Below are positions 1 through 8,354 of a DNA stretch of 64,000 bases, piece by piece. Made by a program: the position numbers and the translations under genes. The notes below the pieces were generated by a model that was not told where the DNA came from, searched no databases, and was given only the letters and a program-made list of their open reading frames with translations. Position 1 is the stretch's first letter. Each line of letters starts with the position of its first letter. The DNA comes from Thecamonas trahens ATCC 50062 (taxonomy: Eukaryota; Apusozoa; Apusomonadida; Apusomonadidae): NCBI RefSeq assembly GCF_000142905.1, contig NW_013657620.1, positions 142,888 to 206,887 on the forward strand, read 5' to 3'.

Positions 1-815
1 AATCCGAACTTGCTGCCATATCAAAGTCGATGTTCGAGTCGAGCTCACTAAACGCGCGAGGAGTATCATACATGCCCGACTTGCGGCGCATTGCCTGGAA
101 TCGCTCGGCTACCGACTCGATTGAGAACTCGGAGCCGCGGCGGATGCTCGAGGTCACCGCCACCGACGACCGCCGCGGACTACTGGACTCGAGTGTGGCT
201 TTGCGAGACTTGAACGAGCCGAGACTTGCGCGGACTTTGCCCCATGACGACAGCGAGCTGCGCGACACGGCCTGCGACTCCGTCTCACCGCCACTCGCGT
301 CATCAGGCATCGCCACCGAGGACATCGACGACGACAGCGGATCGGCCTTCTTCTCGCCCCACGGCAACAAGCTCTTGTCGGTGCTCTTGCCGCGGGCAGA
401 GAGGGTGACCACTGACCGCCGCCGTGGCGACGCCAATCGGTACTTGGCCAGCGTCTCATCGTCGAGACTGGTGTCTGCTCCCGCGTTCTTGCCGCCCTTC
501 GACGACGGCGGCGAGCCCGGAGGCGAGCCGCCCGACACCGACCGCTCCGTCAGCGGAGTCAGGCCCGTGCGGACCGCGTCGCGGCTTCTTGCCTGCGACC
601 GGCTATGAGACGACGGCGAGGATGGCGGCGAGCCCAGCGACGGTGGGCCAGGCGAGGGCGGTGTCCGTGGCGACACTGGCGGCGATGGCGACGACGGCGA
701 CAACTCGCGCGCGGCCGCCCGTCGCACCGCCCGCTGCAGCAGCCCAGTCCGCAACGAAGGCACTTTTGGCGACGAGTTGCTTCGCGACCGTCCCGCCCCC
801 ACACTCCGTGCCCGC
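1..815 (-). CDS. Ser/Arg-rich protein, 3' end off the left edge (partial)
   Basis: A continuous minus-strand frame runs from about 815 to the window edge and reads as Ser/Pro/Arg-rich sequence (for example SFKSRKATLESSSPRRSS and FSIESVAERFQAMRRKSG). The many RRxS and SP sites look like phosphorylation or docking sites, and I recognise no domain. There is no in-frame Met until well inside the exon, so an upstream exon is likely; a plausible acceptor AG lies near 823 (minus strand reads ..acatag). The C-terminus lies beyond position 1. The gene is divergent from the LSD1-finger gene that starts at 1083. The plus-strand open frame at 30-608 is its antisense shadow. Function unknown. Confidence 0.6.
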
Positions 816-1082
816 TCATGTACACCTATGTTTGCGTGGTTGGCCGGAGGTGTGTGTGTGGTGACTGGGCGTGGTGGAGGAAAGGGGCAAGCGGTGGCGC
901 CACTCTGGCGCTGTTGCTGTTTGTTGATCAGGCGCACCCGACCCGATCAACCATTTTTTCCCACTTTGGCGACAGCCGACTCCGACGGCTTTTTCCTGAA
1001 CGCTTTTGATCGATCACGCCAAACAGACGCTCACTTCAGCACACCACCCACAGAGAGAGCAAGAGAGAGACCGCCATCATCG
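816..1082. other. Divergent intergenic region
   Basis: This holds the shared upstream DNA of the partial gene on the left and the LSD1-finger gene on the right. It has GT-rich sequence near 850 and an A/C-rich leader running into the ATG at 1083. I see no clear TATA box or RNA gene. Confidence 0.4.
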
Positions 1083-2095
1083 ATGTCGTCCTCAGGCTAT
1101 CAGCTCGTAGCACAAGACGAGAGTGCGGGCAACGGGGTGCATGGGTACGAGCCGCCCCCGCCTACCTCCAACGGGGAGCGGGACCAGGCTCGGCACGGCA
1201 GGCGGGGAGCGGTGGGGAGGGTACGGTCGAGTGCCCGTTCTGCACATGCGTTCTCCAGCGACCGGCTGGCGCTCTGGTTGTCCGCTGCGGTGTGTGTACC
1301 AATGTCATTAGCCTCCAGTCAGGGCATCCTTCCCCGGTCCCTGGGGCGGTGGTAGCTGGGGCGCCTGGTCAGCCTGCTGGCGCTGTATCGTCGCCCTCGG
1401 CCTTGGCCTCGCCACCGCCGCTCCAGCCGCAGCCGAGAACACGGCCACTCCCTGCTCGTCTCAAGACCATCATCGTTTGTCCTCGCTGTGAGCTCCATCT
1501 CGCCCGTCCTCCGCCCTCCTCACCGGCATATGTCAATTGTGTCCGCTGCGGCATCGCCGTCGACTGCCGCAAGCCGTTGCGCTCCGGCCTGCCGCGGGAT
1601 GCCTGGGCGCCTGATGGCACTCAGATTCCCGCCGGTCTGCCTGTCACCCTCGCGCCGGGATCGGCTGCCCCTGTTGCGGTCTCGTATGCCGGCATTTCGG
1701 GCATCGTTCCGGCAGGCGTTCCGCCGCAGATGGGTGTTTCGGATCCTGCGGGCGTTTCGGGTCCGGTTCCGAGCCAAGCTGGTGGGGCCCCGCCTCTTCC
1801 GCCGCACTGGGAACGCAAGTGGGACGCAGAGCGCGGCCGGTACTACTACGTCAACCATCGTGATCGGACGACGTCGTGGACGCCACCGGATCCAGAGCTC
1901 GAGGCGGTCATCGCAGCGTCGCTGGCAGAGACTACCGGGGCTAGCGGCTCGACCGGTTGTGACTCGGGCGGCAGTGCTGACGACGATGATGAGGAGCTGC
2001 AACGGGTGCTGGAGCTGTCACGGCTGGAGGCCGAGGCGGCGGCGGCAGCAGCGGGTGCGGCGGATGGCGGCGATAGCTCCGGTGACGAGGTATGA
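1083..2095 (+). CDS. LSD1-type zinc finger / WW / ubiquitin-interacting-motif protein
   Basis: Best model is join(1083..1144, 1210..2095), 315 aa, with a 65-nt intron (GTACGAG..AG) that brings the first ATG into frame with the zinc fingers. An alternative intron at 1137-1201 of equal length is possible. The first finger is CPFCTCVLQRPAGALVVRC followed by GVC: the CxxC..PxGAxxVRCxxC signature of LSD1-type fingers. A second CxxC..CxxC unit (CPRCELHL..CVRCGIAVDC) follows. A WW domain is at roughly residues 215-248 (LPPHWERKWD..YYYVNHRDRTTSW..P). Two C-terminal helices resemble ubiquitin-interacting motifs (PELEAVIAASLAE and DDDEELQRVLELSRLEAE). The likely role is an adaptor linking Pro-rich ligands and ubiquitin; that is inference. 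Confidence 0.75.
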
Positions 2096-2151
2096 GTCGG
2101 GGCCGACTCGGCGGGTCATGTCGGGTGTGTGCCGAGTTTACGGGTGACCGG

Positions 2152-5100
2152 TTACACGAGTACCAGGTCGGGCAAGCGGCACATTTTGGCGGCGACAGTG
2201 CCGGCCTCTTTGGTGACGACGATGATAAAGTTGCTCATGGGATGGACGTACCAAACGGGAGCATCCGAGACGTGCAGCGAGAGCTTGGGCTTTTGGCCGG
2301 AGAGCGAGAGGTTGGAGACGTCCCAGAACATGACGTTGCCGTCCCAGCCGCCTGTGAGGAGGAACGGGGTGGAACCGCGAATGAGCCAGCAGACTTCAGA
2401 AACGACCGAGGTGTGCGCGTCAAAGACAGCGACCAGGCCCGGATCACCCGGCGTCGTCAGCGGCGAGTAGATGCGGGCTTCGTCCATGTGGGTGGCAAGG
2501 GCGAGGAGTGGGGCGGGACCGGCGACCGACGGCGGCGACCAGGCCATCGACGCAACGGCGCCGTAGTCCATGGCAAACTCGATCAGGAGGGAGAGGCTGA
2601 GCGCGTTGACGACTGGGACGGCAGTCGGTGTCGGCTCGACGAGCTGAGCACATGTTACGATCGGCGGCGAGTCGAGCAGAGTGAGGTTAAGAGAGTGGAG
2701 GGCGACAACGCCGCCTTCTGCGGCGACAGCGAGCGTCGGCTGGTCGCCGAGCTGGACGGCGACGGCGGTGATGGCAGCGCCGAGCACGGCCTGGGCCGAG
2801 GTCGACGGGCCGGTCAGCCGGGCGATCGGATCGCGGCGGTACCAGCGGAACTCGCTGACAGTCGGCGTGATCTCGATTTGCGAAGAGGTGGAGACCCAAT
2901 CGCCCTGGAGTGAACCAGCCATGGCGGCGTGGGCGGCGGCGTCGAGGAGGGTGAGCGACCAAACAAGGACGGCGCCCGAGGCGTGGCCGGAAAAGCCGAG
3001 CGAGCCGTCGTCCGAGACGGCAAGCGCAGTGACTGCCGAGTTCTCGACCTCACCGTCTTTGTTGAGAAGAAGGCGGTCGTAGAGCAGGTCCCAGCCCGAG
3101 GTAAGTAGCGAGAGCTCGCCGTTGTTGGTGCCGAGGAGGACAAGGCCCTGGGCCGATGCCTGCTTGGCGATTTTGCGGAGTGAGAGGACCCACTTCGAGG
3201 TAAGCATCTTGGGGTTGGCAAAGTCACCGAGCGCCATCATCATCGACATGGTCTCGTCGAGCGGGTCGAGGCCTAGAACCTGGGTCGGGCGCGGGAGAAG
3301 AGCGGCGCCGCGGGCGCGCCACAGATGGAAGCAGTCGCCAAACTGAACACCAACGACAGAGATGGGCATTTCGTCGTCGGCAGCACAGAGAGCGTCAAAC
3401 CACTCGGAGCGGGCCACAATGGTGACCAGTGGCGGCGGGAGCTCGGCCGGACCCGTAACCTGGACCATCGACGGCGGGAGAACAGTCATGTGCCGCGACT
3501 GGCGGCGCAACATGTCGAGCTCGACCTCGAACGATGGCTTGGTGTGTGAGGAGTACGAGTGGTGGCAGGTGGCACACAACAGGTTCCCCAAGATCCCGAG
3601 CCCAATCGGGTTCCCGCCTGCGCTGCTCTCGACAAGTGTCGGGATGCTGGCGTACTCACCGAGCCGGACGTCCCATCGGTGGGGTGGATCGAATCGACCA
3701 CAGAGGCAGTACTCGGCAGTGTGCGGCTTTCGAGAGGTGGCAAGGACGGCGACCATTTGCTTTCGTCGGGCGTGCTCGGAGAGCTGGCCGTCGAGGTCTG
3801 CGCGAGCAATGGCCTGGAGCGCGTCGTCGTCCTCGTCGTCCGATGACTCGACCTCGATCTTGGGCGGGGCTTCGGCCTCGCGTTGTTGGGCAATCATCTG
3901 TGACATAAAGTCTGTAGGCTCGGCGGCAGCAGCAGCGGCAGCGATGTCTTTCTCGACGTGCACGCACCGGGCGTGAGTGGCCTTGGCCATCAGGGCGCGG
4001 GCTTCCTCATGAGTAGGATCATACGGCAGATGGGCTTCAAGCGGGTGCCGGCAGTTGTCGCGCGAGCAGATGGGTGCCAAGGCGAGGTAGGACGATGGCG
4101 AGACGACGCGTGTCGGAGGGAGAAGTACGCCGGCGGTGCAGTTGCAGAAGAGGTACGAACAGCGGTTGCCCTCGGCAGCCTGGGCAGTCGCGGTCACAGC
4201 GGCATCGCACGGAAGCTCAACGCGGTGAAGCGCCTTGGGATGGCTACATCCAGCGCAGGCCGCATCGTTGTTGCTCGAGCCACCCGAAGCATACACACTG
4301 CACGAGCAGCCGTAGACCCGGCACGGCTCCGGGTAGCGCTCGTTGGCGGCGCTGGCGACCAGCTCGGCGCACTCTGCTGGGGAAAGCACGTCGGGTGTAA
4401 CATGCAGCGCCTCGTGATGGCCGCACTGGTGGCACAACACGTTTGTGGCGAGGCCAAACGAGGTGAGCTTGACCAGGCCAGCGCACTCACAGCCGAAGCG
4501 GACACAGGTGGCCGGAATGGTGGTTGATGTCGGCGGGGAAGGAGCGGCGGCCGGAGCCATGGCGAACCGCTGACCGGCAGGCGCCTTTGCGCCAGCAGGC
4601 AAGCCACCGTAGCCACCGTACGATCCACCGGCGCCACCCGAGTACGAGGAAACCGGCGCTGGCTGGCCGGCGGCGCGCTGCGGTTGCGCCGGGGCGGGCG
4701 AGGGCTTGATGGGCACCTCTGCAAAGACCGGCTTGCCGACAGACGACGCCAGTGCCGGAGTGCCGGGACGAATACTGGCATCGGGCGGAGGCTGCGCGGC
4801 GGCGTAGCGCGGGCGCTTGGCCGCCACCGGGAAGCGGGCCGGAGCCGCTCCAGGAGCGGGCGGGCCGACAACCGGTGCTGGGCCCGAGAGCGAGGCCGAG
4901 GCTGGGTGCGGCTGTGTAGAGTCGTCGTCTCGCTTCCGCTTGCGGCGCGAGTCGAGATGGACCGACGGCGAGGCCGAGCGCGAGCGTGTGGGAGAGGCTG
5001 TGGCCGAGGTCGGCACTCCGTCGCCGATGTCCATGGGCAGGGTAGCGGTAGCCTCGTCGTCGGACTCGGGCGACTCGAGCTGCGCCTCAGACGACGACGG

Positions 5101-5190
5101 GGACGACGACGACGCCCGCGGGGCGTACCCGTTGCCCAAAACAGAGCCCCCATTACCAGGCGGTACAGTCGGTGGGAGCGAGTCGGCCAT
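2152..5190 (-). CDS. Protein with four Cys/His zinc-binding-like modules and C-terminal WD40-like repeats
   Basis: The protein is 1012 aa, starting at the first ATG (MADSLPP) of a longer open frame whose upstream start is only TTG. The N-terminal ~220 residues are low complexity, with SR/SP sites and a nuclear-localisation-like SRRKRKRDD. Four modules follow at about residues 229-263, 290-323, 344-387 and 495-549. The first three fit C-x4-C-x-C..C-x(2,4)-C-x-H-x4-H (examples CVRFGCEC..CHQCGHHEALH and CRVYGCSC..CAGCSHPKALH); the fourth starts C-x-C (CLCGRF..CATCHHSYSSH). The C-terminal third (from about residue 640) has WD-like strands such as TALAVSDDGSLGFSGHASG and LLTGGWDGNVMFWDV. The pattern recalls Cys/His-rich families such as FAM221, but I cannot assign it. 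It is convergent with the previous gene, 56 nt apart. Confidence 0.8.
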   Translation of the reverse strand: MADSLPPTVPPGNGGSVLGNGYAPRASSSSPSSSEAQLESPESDDEATATLPMDIGDGVPTSATASPTRSRSASPSVHLDSRRKRKRDDDSTQPHPASASLSGPAPVVGPPAPGAAPARFPVAAKRPRYAAAQPPPDASIRPGTPALASSVGKPVFAEVPIKPSPAPAQPQRAAGQPAPVSSYSGGAGGSYGGYGGLPAGAKAPAGQRFAMAPAAAPSPPTSTTIPATCVRFGCECAGLVKLTSFGLATNVLCHQCGHHEALHVTPDVLSPAECAELVASAANERYPEPCRVYGCSCSVYASGGSSNNDAACAGCSHPKALHRVELPCDAAVTATAQAAEGNRCSYLFCNCTAGVLLPPTRVVSPSSYLALAPICSRDNCRHPLEAHLPYDPTHEEARALMAKATHARCVHVEKDIAAAAAAAEPTDFMSQMIAQQREAEAPPKIEVESSDDEDDDALQAIARADLDGQLSEHARRKQMVAVLATSRKPHTAEYCLCGRFDPPHRWDVRLGEYASIPTLVESSAGGNPIGLGILGNLLCATCHHSYSSHTKPSFEVELDMLRRQSRHMTVLPPSMVQVTGPAELPPPLVTIVARSEWFDALCAADDEMPISVVGVQFGDCFHLWRARGAALLPRPTQVLGLDPLDETMSMMMALGDFANPKMLTSKWVLSLRKIAKQASAQGLVLLGTNNGELSLLTSGWDLLYDRLLLNKDGEVENSAVTALAVSDDGSLGFSGHASGAVLVWSLTLLDAAAHAAMAGSLQGDWVSTSSQIEITPTVSEFRWYRRDPIARLTGPSTSAQAVLGAAITAVAVQLGDQPTLAVAAEGGVVALHSLNLTLLDSPPIVTCAQLVEPTPTAVPVVNALSLSLLIEFAMDYGAVASMAWSPPSVAGPAPLLALATHMDEARIYSPLTTPGDPGLVAVFDAHTSVVSEVCWLIRGSTPFLLTGGWDGNVMFWDVSNLSLSGQKPKLSLHVSDAPVWYVHPMSNFIIVVTKEAGTVAAKMCRLPDLVLV

Positions 5191-5601
5191 GCCCCTCTCC
5201 AGCTGCGCGTCCCAGTGCGGTGGTGACGGACTGGCGTCTGCTTCCGATCGCCGGCCGATCGTGATCAGCCGGCCGTCCCTTGAGGGGAGGGGGGGGAGGG
5301 GCAAGGGCAGTAGCGAGCGATAGCAGGCAGTGAGAGGAGCGCGAGTGGTATGATAGCAAACTAGAGCGTATGGAGCATATGGCTATTGCCTGTGTACGGC
5401 TGTGTGCGTGTGTGGTACGACGATGGCGGGAAGCGGTAGAAGGTGGATGGACGGCGGTGGGTGTGGCTGCGGATGGGGTTGGAAAAAGGTCGCACTTTGG
5501 CTGCCGGCGGCGGCAGCGGGCGTTTGGCGCGCACCGACAGCAGACGGAGAGAGGGGACCACCTGACTGACTGCACGAGACGAGGTGGAAAGGGAGCAGGG
5601 T
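5191..5601. other. Divergent intergenic region
   Basis: This 411-nt region lies between the two divergent starts at 5190 (-) and 5602 (+). It has a G-run near 5286-5297 and a relatively AT-rich stretch at 5345-5390 that could hold core promoter elements. I found no TATA consensus, repeat or RNA gene. Confidence 0.4.
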
Positions 5602-7098
5602 ATGGAAGAGGTACTTGCGGCAGTGTGTGGCCGGCGGAGAGTGAGTGTGTCTGTGGTCAATGCCGAGGCAGCAGCGTGTGGTACCGAGGGCGTCCGAGCC
5701 TTTGCACGGTCACCTGCGGTAGCTGATGAGGCTCGTCGGCTGGCTCACCTTCCGTCGGCATCGTTTGACATCAACCACGAGCACTCGGCGCTGTGGGATG
5801 TCCTCCACCCGGAGAGCAGCATTCGGAAGGCAGTCCTTGTCCAGGGCCCGACACTCGACCTCTTTGCTGCTGTCCAGCAGCCGGGCGTGCTCGAGGCCTA
5901 CAATGACAGCCGTGCTGGCAACGGCCATGGGGCTGGTCGAGCGGCATCGTGGGAGGTGGGCATGACCGGCATTCTGCTGGATGCCGCCCTGCAGCTGCGG
6001 ACCGATCTGGTGGCACTAGAGGCGTCGTCATCGGTGGCGGTGGCCATGCCCTCGGTGCCTTCGATGGATACGCCGACGGCGGGCGGAGAAGGAGTGTGTG
6101 TGGCTGGCGATGGCGACGAGTTGGCAGACGGCTCGTCGATCTTTGCCTTTACTCCCTCGCCCGAGGCGAGGCCCGTGGGGATGCGGACGCCGTTGCGAGC
6201 GGCGAGGCAGACGCCGGGGCAGTTTCACACGCCGGGCCGGAAGCCGACGCCTGGGCGGTCGCCCGGAGAGTCGCCGGCGCGGTCGCGCATTAATGTCAAG
6301 CCGCAAGTGCGCGGGGCGATCCGGCTGGCCAGCGCGTGGCGGGTTCCGCCGCCGTCGCCAGACGCGATTCGAATTCTCAACACGCCCGAGAAAGCGCGGC
6401 CGCTGGCGGGCCCGCTGGCGCGGGTGCTGGACGACGCAGCGGCGCTATCGCCTATTGGGGCGGCGTCGCCGTTGGGCGGCGGCGGCGAGCACTATGTTTC
6501 GATGGAGAGCTCCCCGATGCTGGACTCGCGCGAGTATGCCGAGGCACCACTTCCGCGTGGGACGCCTGTGAGCACGCCGCTGTCTGCCACGACCTCGCTC
6601 GCGCTGCACTACCTGACCAAGGCGTGGAAGTTCATGGCCAAGCTGCCGGCCGGCTCGCGGCCACTGGGCAAGGCGCTCACGCCGCTGGCGCCTTTTGTGG
6701 GGAGCGACGGCACGGTCTTCCGAGGGCTGCTTCTCACGTGGACGCCGCGGGTGTTCGAGGCGATGGCGGCGGCGCAAGAGTGCAAGGACGCGGCGCTGGT
6801 TGACCTTGTCCGGTCGCAGCTCGAGGGCCAGGCAACAGTAGTGGCGACAGTGGGTGAGGCGGGCAAGCTGTTTGTGGCGTCGGCACCGATCCACGACGTG
6901 GCCAACCCGCTGGAGGACAGCCCGGCGCGTGGGCGGCTGCCGGGCTACGGCCTGCGTGTCCGGCTCCGGCCGGGTCTCGGCCTCGGGACTGGGAACGAGG
7001 TGCTCATTCCAGTCCACGTAGCACGGCGCGAGCTGCTGCGGCGCGACGTGAACCCCGCATTTGCGAGCTTTTGGGAGTGGCACCCGCACACGCTCTGA
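5602..7098 (+). CDS. Hypothetical protein with SP/TP-rich central region
   Basis: The protein is 498 aa. The open frame extends upstream to a GTG at 5584, but the first ATG is 5602. The N-terminal ~140 residues look globular (HEHSALWDVLHPESS, a conserved-looking acidic/aromatic stretch). Residues ~190-330 are Pro/Ser/Thr-rich with many TPG and SP sites (RQTPGQFHTPGRKPTPGRSP), typical of proline-directed kinase substrates. The C-terminal ~170 residues are again globular (LHYLTKAWKFMAKLP; VARRELLRRDVNPAFASFW). I do not recognise the family. The stop is 7 nt from the convergent C9orf78-like gene. Confidence 0.75.
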   Translation: MEEVLAAVCGRRRVSVSVVNAEAAACGTEGVRAFARSPAVADEARRLAHLPSASFDINHEHSALWDVLHPESSIRKAVLVQGPTLDLFAAVQQPGVLEAYNDSRAGNGHGAGRAASWEVGMTGILLDAALQLRTDLVALEASSSVAVAMPSVPSMDTPTAGGEGVCVAGDGDELADGSSIFAFTPSPEARPVGMRTPLRAARQTPGQFHTPGRKPTPGRSPGESPARSRINVKPQVRGAIRLASAWRVPPPSPDAIRILNTPEKARPLAGPLARVLDDAAALSPIGAASPLGGGGEHYVSMESSPMLDSREYAEAPLPRGTPVSTPLSATTSLALHYLTKAWKFMAKLPAGSRPLGKALTPLAPFVGSDGTVFRGLLLTWTPRVFEAMAAAQECKDAALVDLVRSQLEGQATVVATVGEAGKLFVASAPIHDVANPLEDSPARGRLPGYGLRVRLRPGLGLGTGNEVLIPVHVARRELLRRDVNPAFASFWEWHPHTL

Positions 7099-7105
7099 GC
7101 TCAAA

Positions 7106-8235
7106 TCAGCGGCGCATGTTGTACTTGCGGTAGTTTGCGGCAAAGGCCTCGTCCGACGCGCCGCCGGCGCGGAACTTGTCCCATGCCTCCTGGCGCGGAT
7201 CGTTCGGCCGCGGCCGCGGGGCCCGCCCTCCGACCTGCCCGCGGTCGGCGCCCTTGCGCGGCTTGTCGCCAAACTCGGTGTATGAGCGGTAGCGGCGGTA
7301 GCCGGCAGCGCGGTTGGCAGCGCCCGGGGTGTCGGCAACCTCGACACCGCCTCTGCGCTTGCGCCACGCCCACCGCTCCGCCTTGACCTTTGCCAGCATG
7401 TCCTTGCGGGCGTCGGCAGTCGCCTGCACGTTGCGCAGCAGATGCTCGGCCGGCAAATCAACCTCGACAATGTTGGTTAGCGAGAGCTTGGAGGCGAGCT
7501 CATCCTTGTCAGCCGTGTCAGCCCCGACCAGACCAAAGCCCTTGCGCCGCTTGGCGCCCTTGACAATCGCCGTCAGCACGTTGTCCTTCTCCTGAATCCG
7601 CAGCGTCTCTGGCACAGCGTAGATGTCGTCGTCGTCAGCGGGGCCTTCTCCGTCATTGCCCTCCCCGCCTTGCCCTCCGGCACCTGCCGTGCTGGCCCCT
7701 CCCCGCTCGGCCTCCTTCCTCTTCCGCATCTCCTCCTCCACATGCTTGTGCATGAGCGAGTCGACAACCTCTGTCGACTCTGTGGTGAACTGCGAAGTGA
7801 GGCCGGCCTCATCAGCAACCTTGCGCATCTTCAGCTTCCTCCTCAGCTCCTTGTCCGCCTCACTCCCTCCGGCACCGCCCACCAGTCCGTACTCGGCCTC
7901 GTCTCCACCGGCACTCCCCGCCACCACGCCCGACGCAAACGCCGCCAGTCCGCCTCTTCCGCCACCAGGCCCATGTCTGCTGGCCTGTCGAGCAACAGCC
8001 GCCACGTCACGCCCGCTCCGCTTGCGCTTCCGGTTGCCGACACCGAGTGTCAGAGCAGATGGTGGCTCTTCTGTGGCAGTGGGGGAGGGGCGGTGGGTGT
8101 GGTGGTGGGAGGGGCGGTGGGTGTGGTGGTGGTAGCGGTGGGCGTGGTGGGTGTGGGCGTGGGCGTCGGCGTGGGCGTCGGCTCCGGGCGGCGGCGTTTG
8201 TTGGCTGTCGCCTTGCCCTTGCGCTTCTTGAACAT
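7106..8235 (-). CDS. C9orf78: C9orf78 / TLS1 (hepatocellular carcinoma antigen 59) family protein
   Basis: The family (PF07052) associates with the spliceosome in fungi and animals. Conserved features seen here are the basic start MFKKRKGKATANKRRR, RKRKRSGRDVAAVAR, the block LTSQFTTESTEVVDSLM, EEEMRKRK, DDIYAVPETLRI, a conserved helix SLTNIVEVDLPAEHLLRN, and the C-terminus ANYRKYNMRR, which resembles the KKMNRRY end of the human protein. The ATG at 8235 is not in the same frame as the rest. Between about 8180 and 8070 the coding strand is a (CCCACN)n tract with no GT donor, so either a short GC-AG intron or an indel in the repeat must join the two frames. Upstream lies a (CCA)n leader. It is downstream of the receptor kinase on the same strand, 119 nt away. 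Confidence 0.8.
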
Positions 8236-8354
8236 GGTGGGAGTGGGGTGGTGGTGGTGGTGGTGGTGGTCGGTGTGGTCGTTCGGGCAAGTCGCACTAC
8301 GGCGACGGTTCGGCGGTTGCGATGGTGCGACGGTTCGGCGGTGCGACGGTGAGT

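Noticed and set aside
30-608. Plus-strand 192-aa open frame at the left edge
   Set aside because: It is antisense to the minus-strand frame, which has more protein-like SR/SP sequence and continues off the edge.
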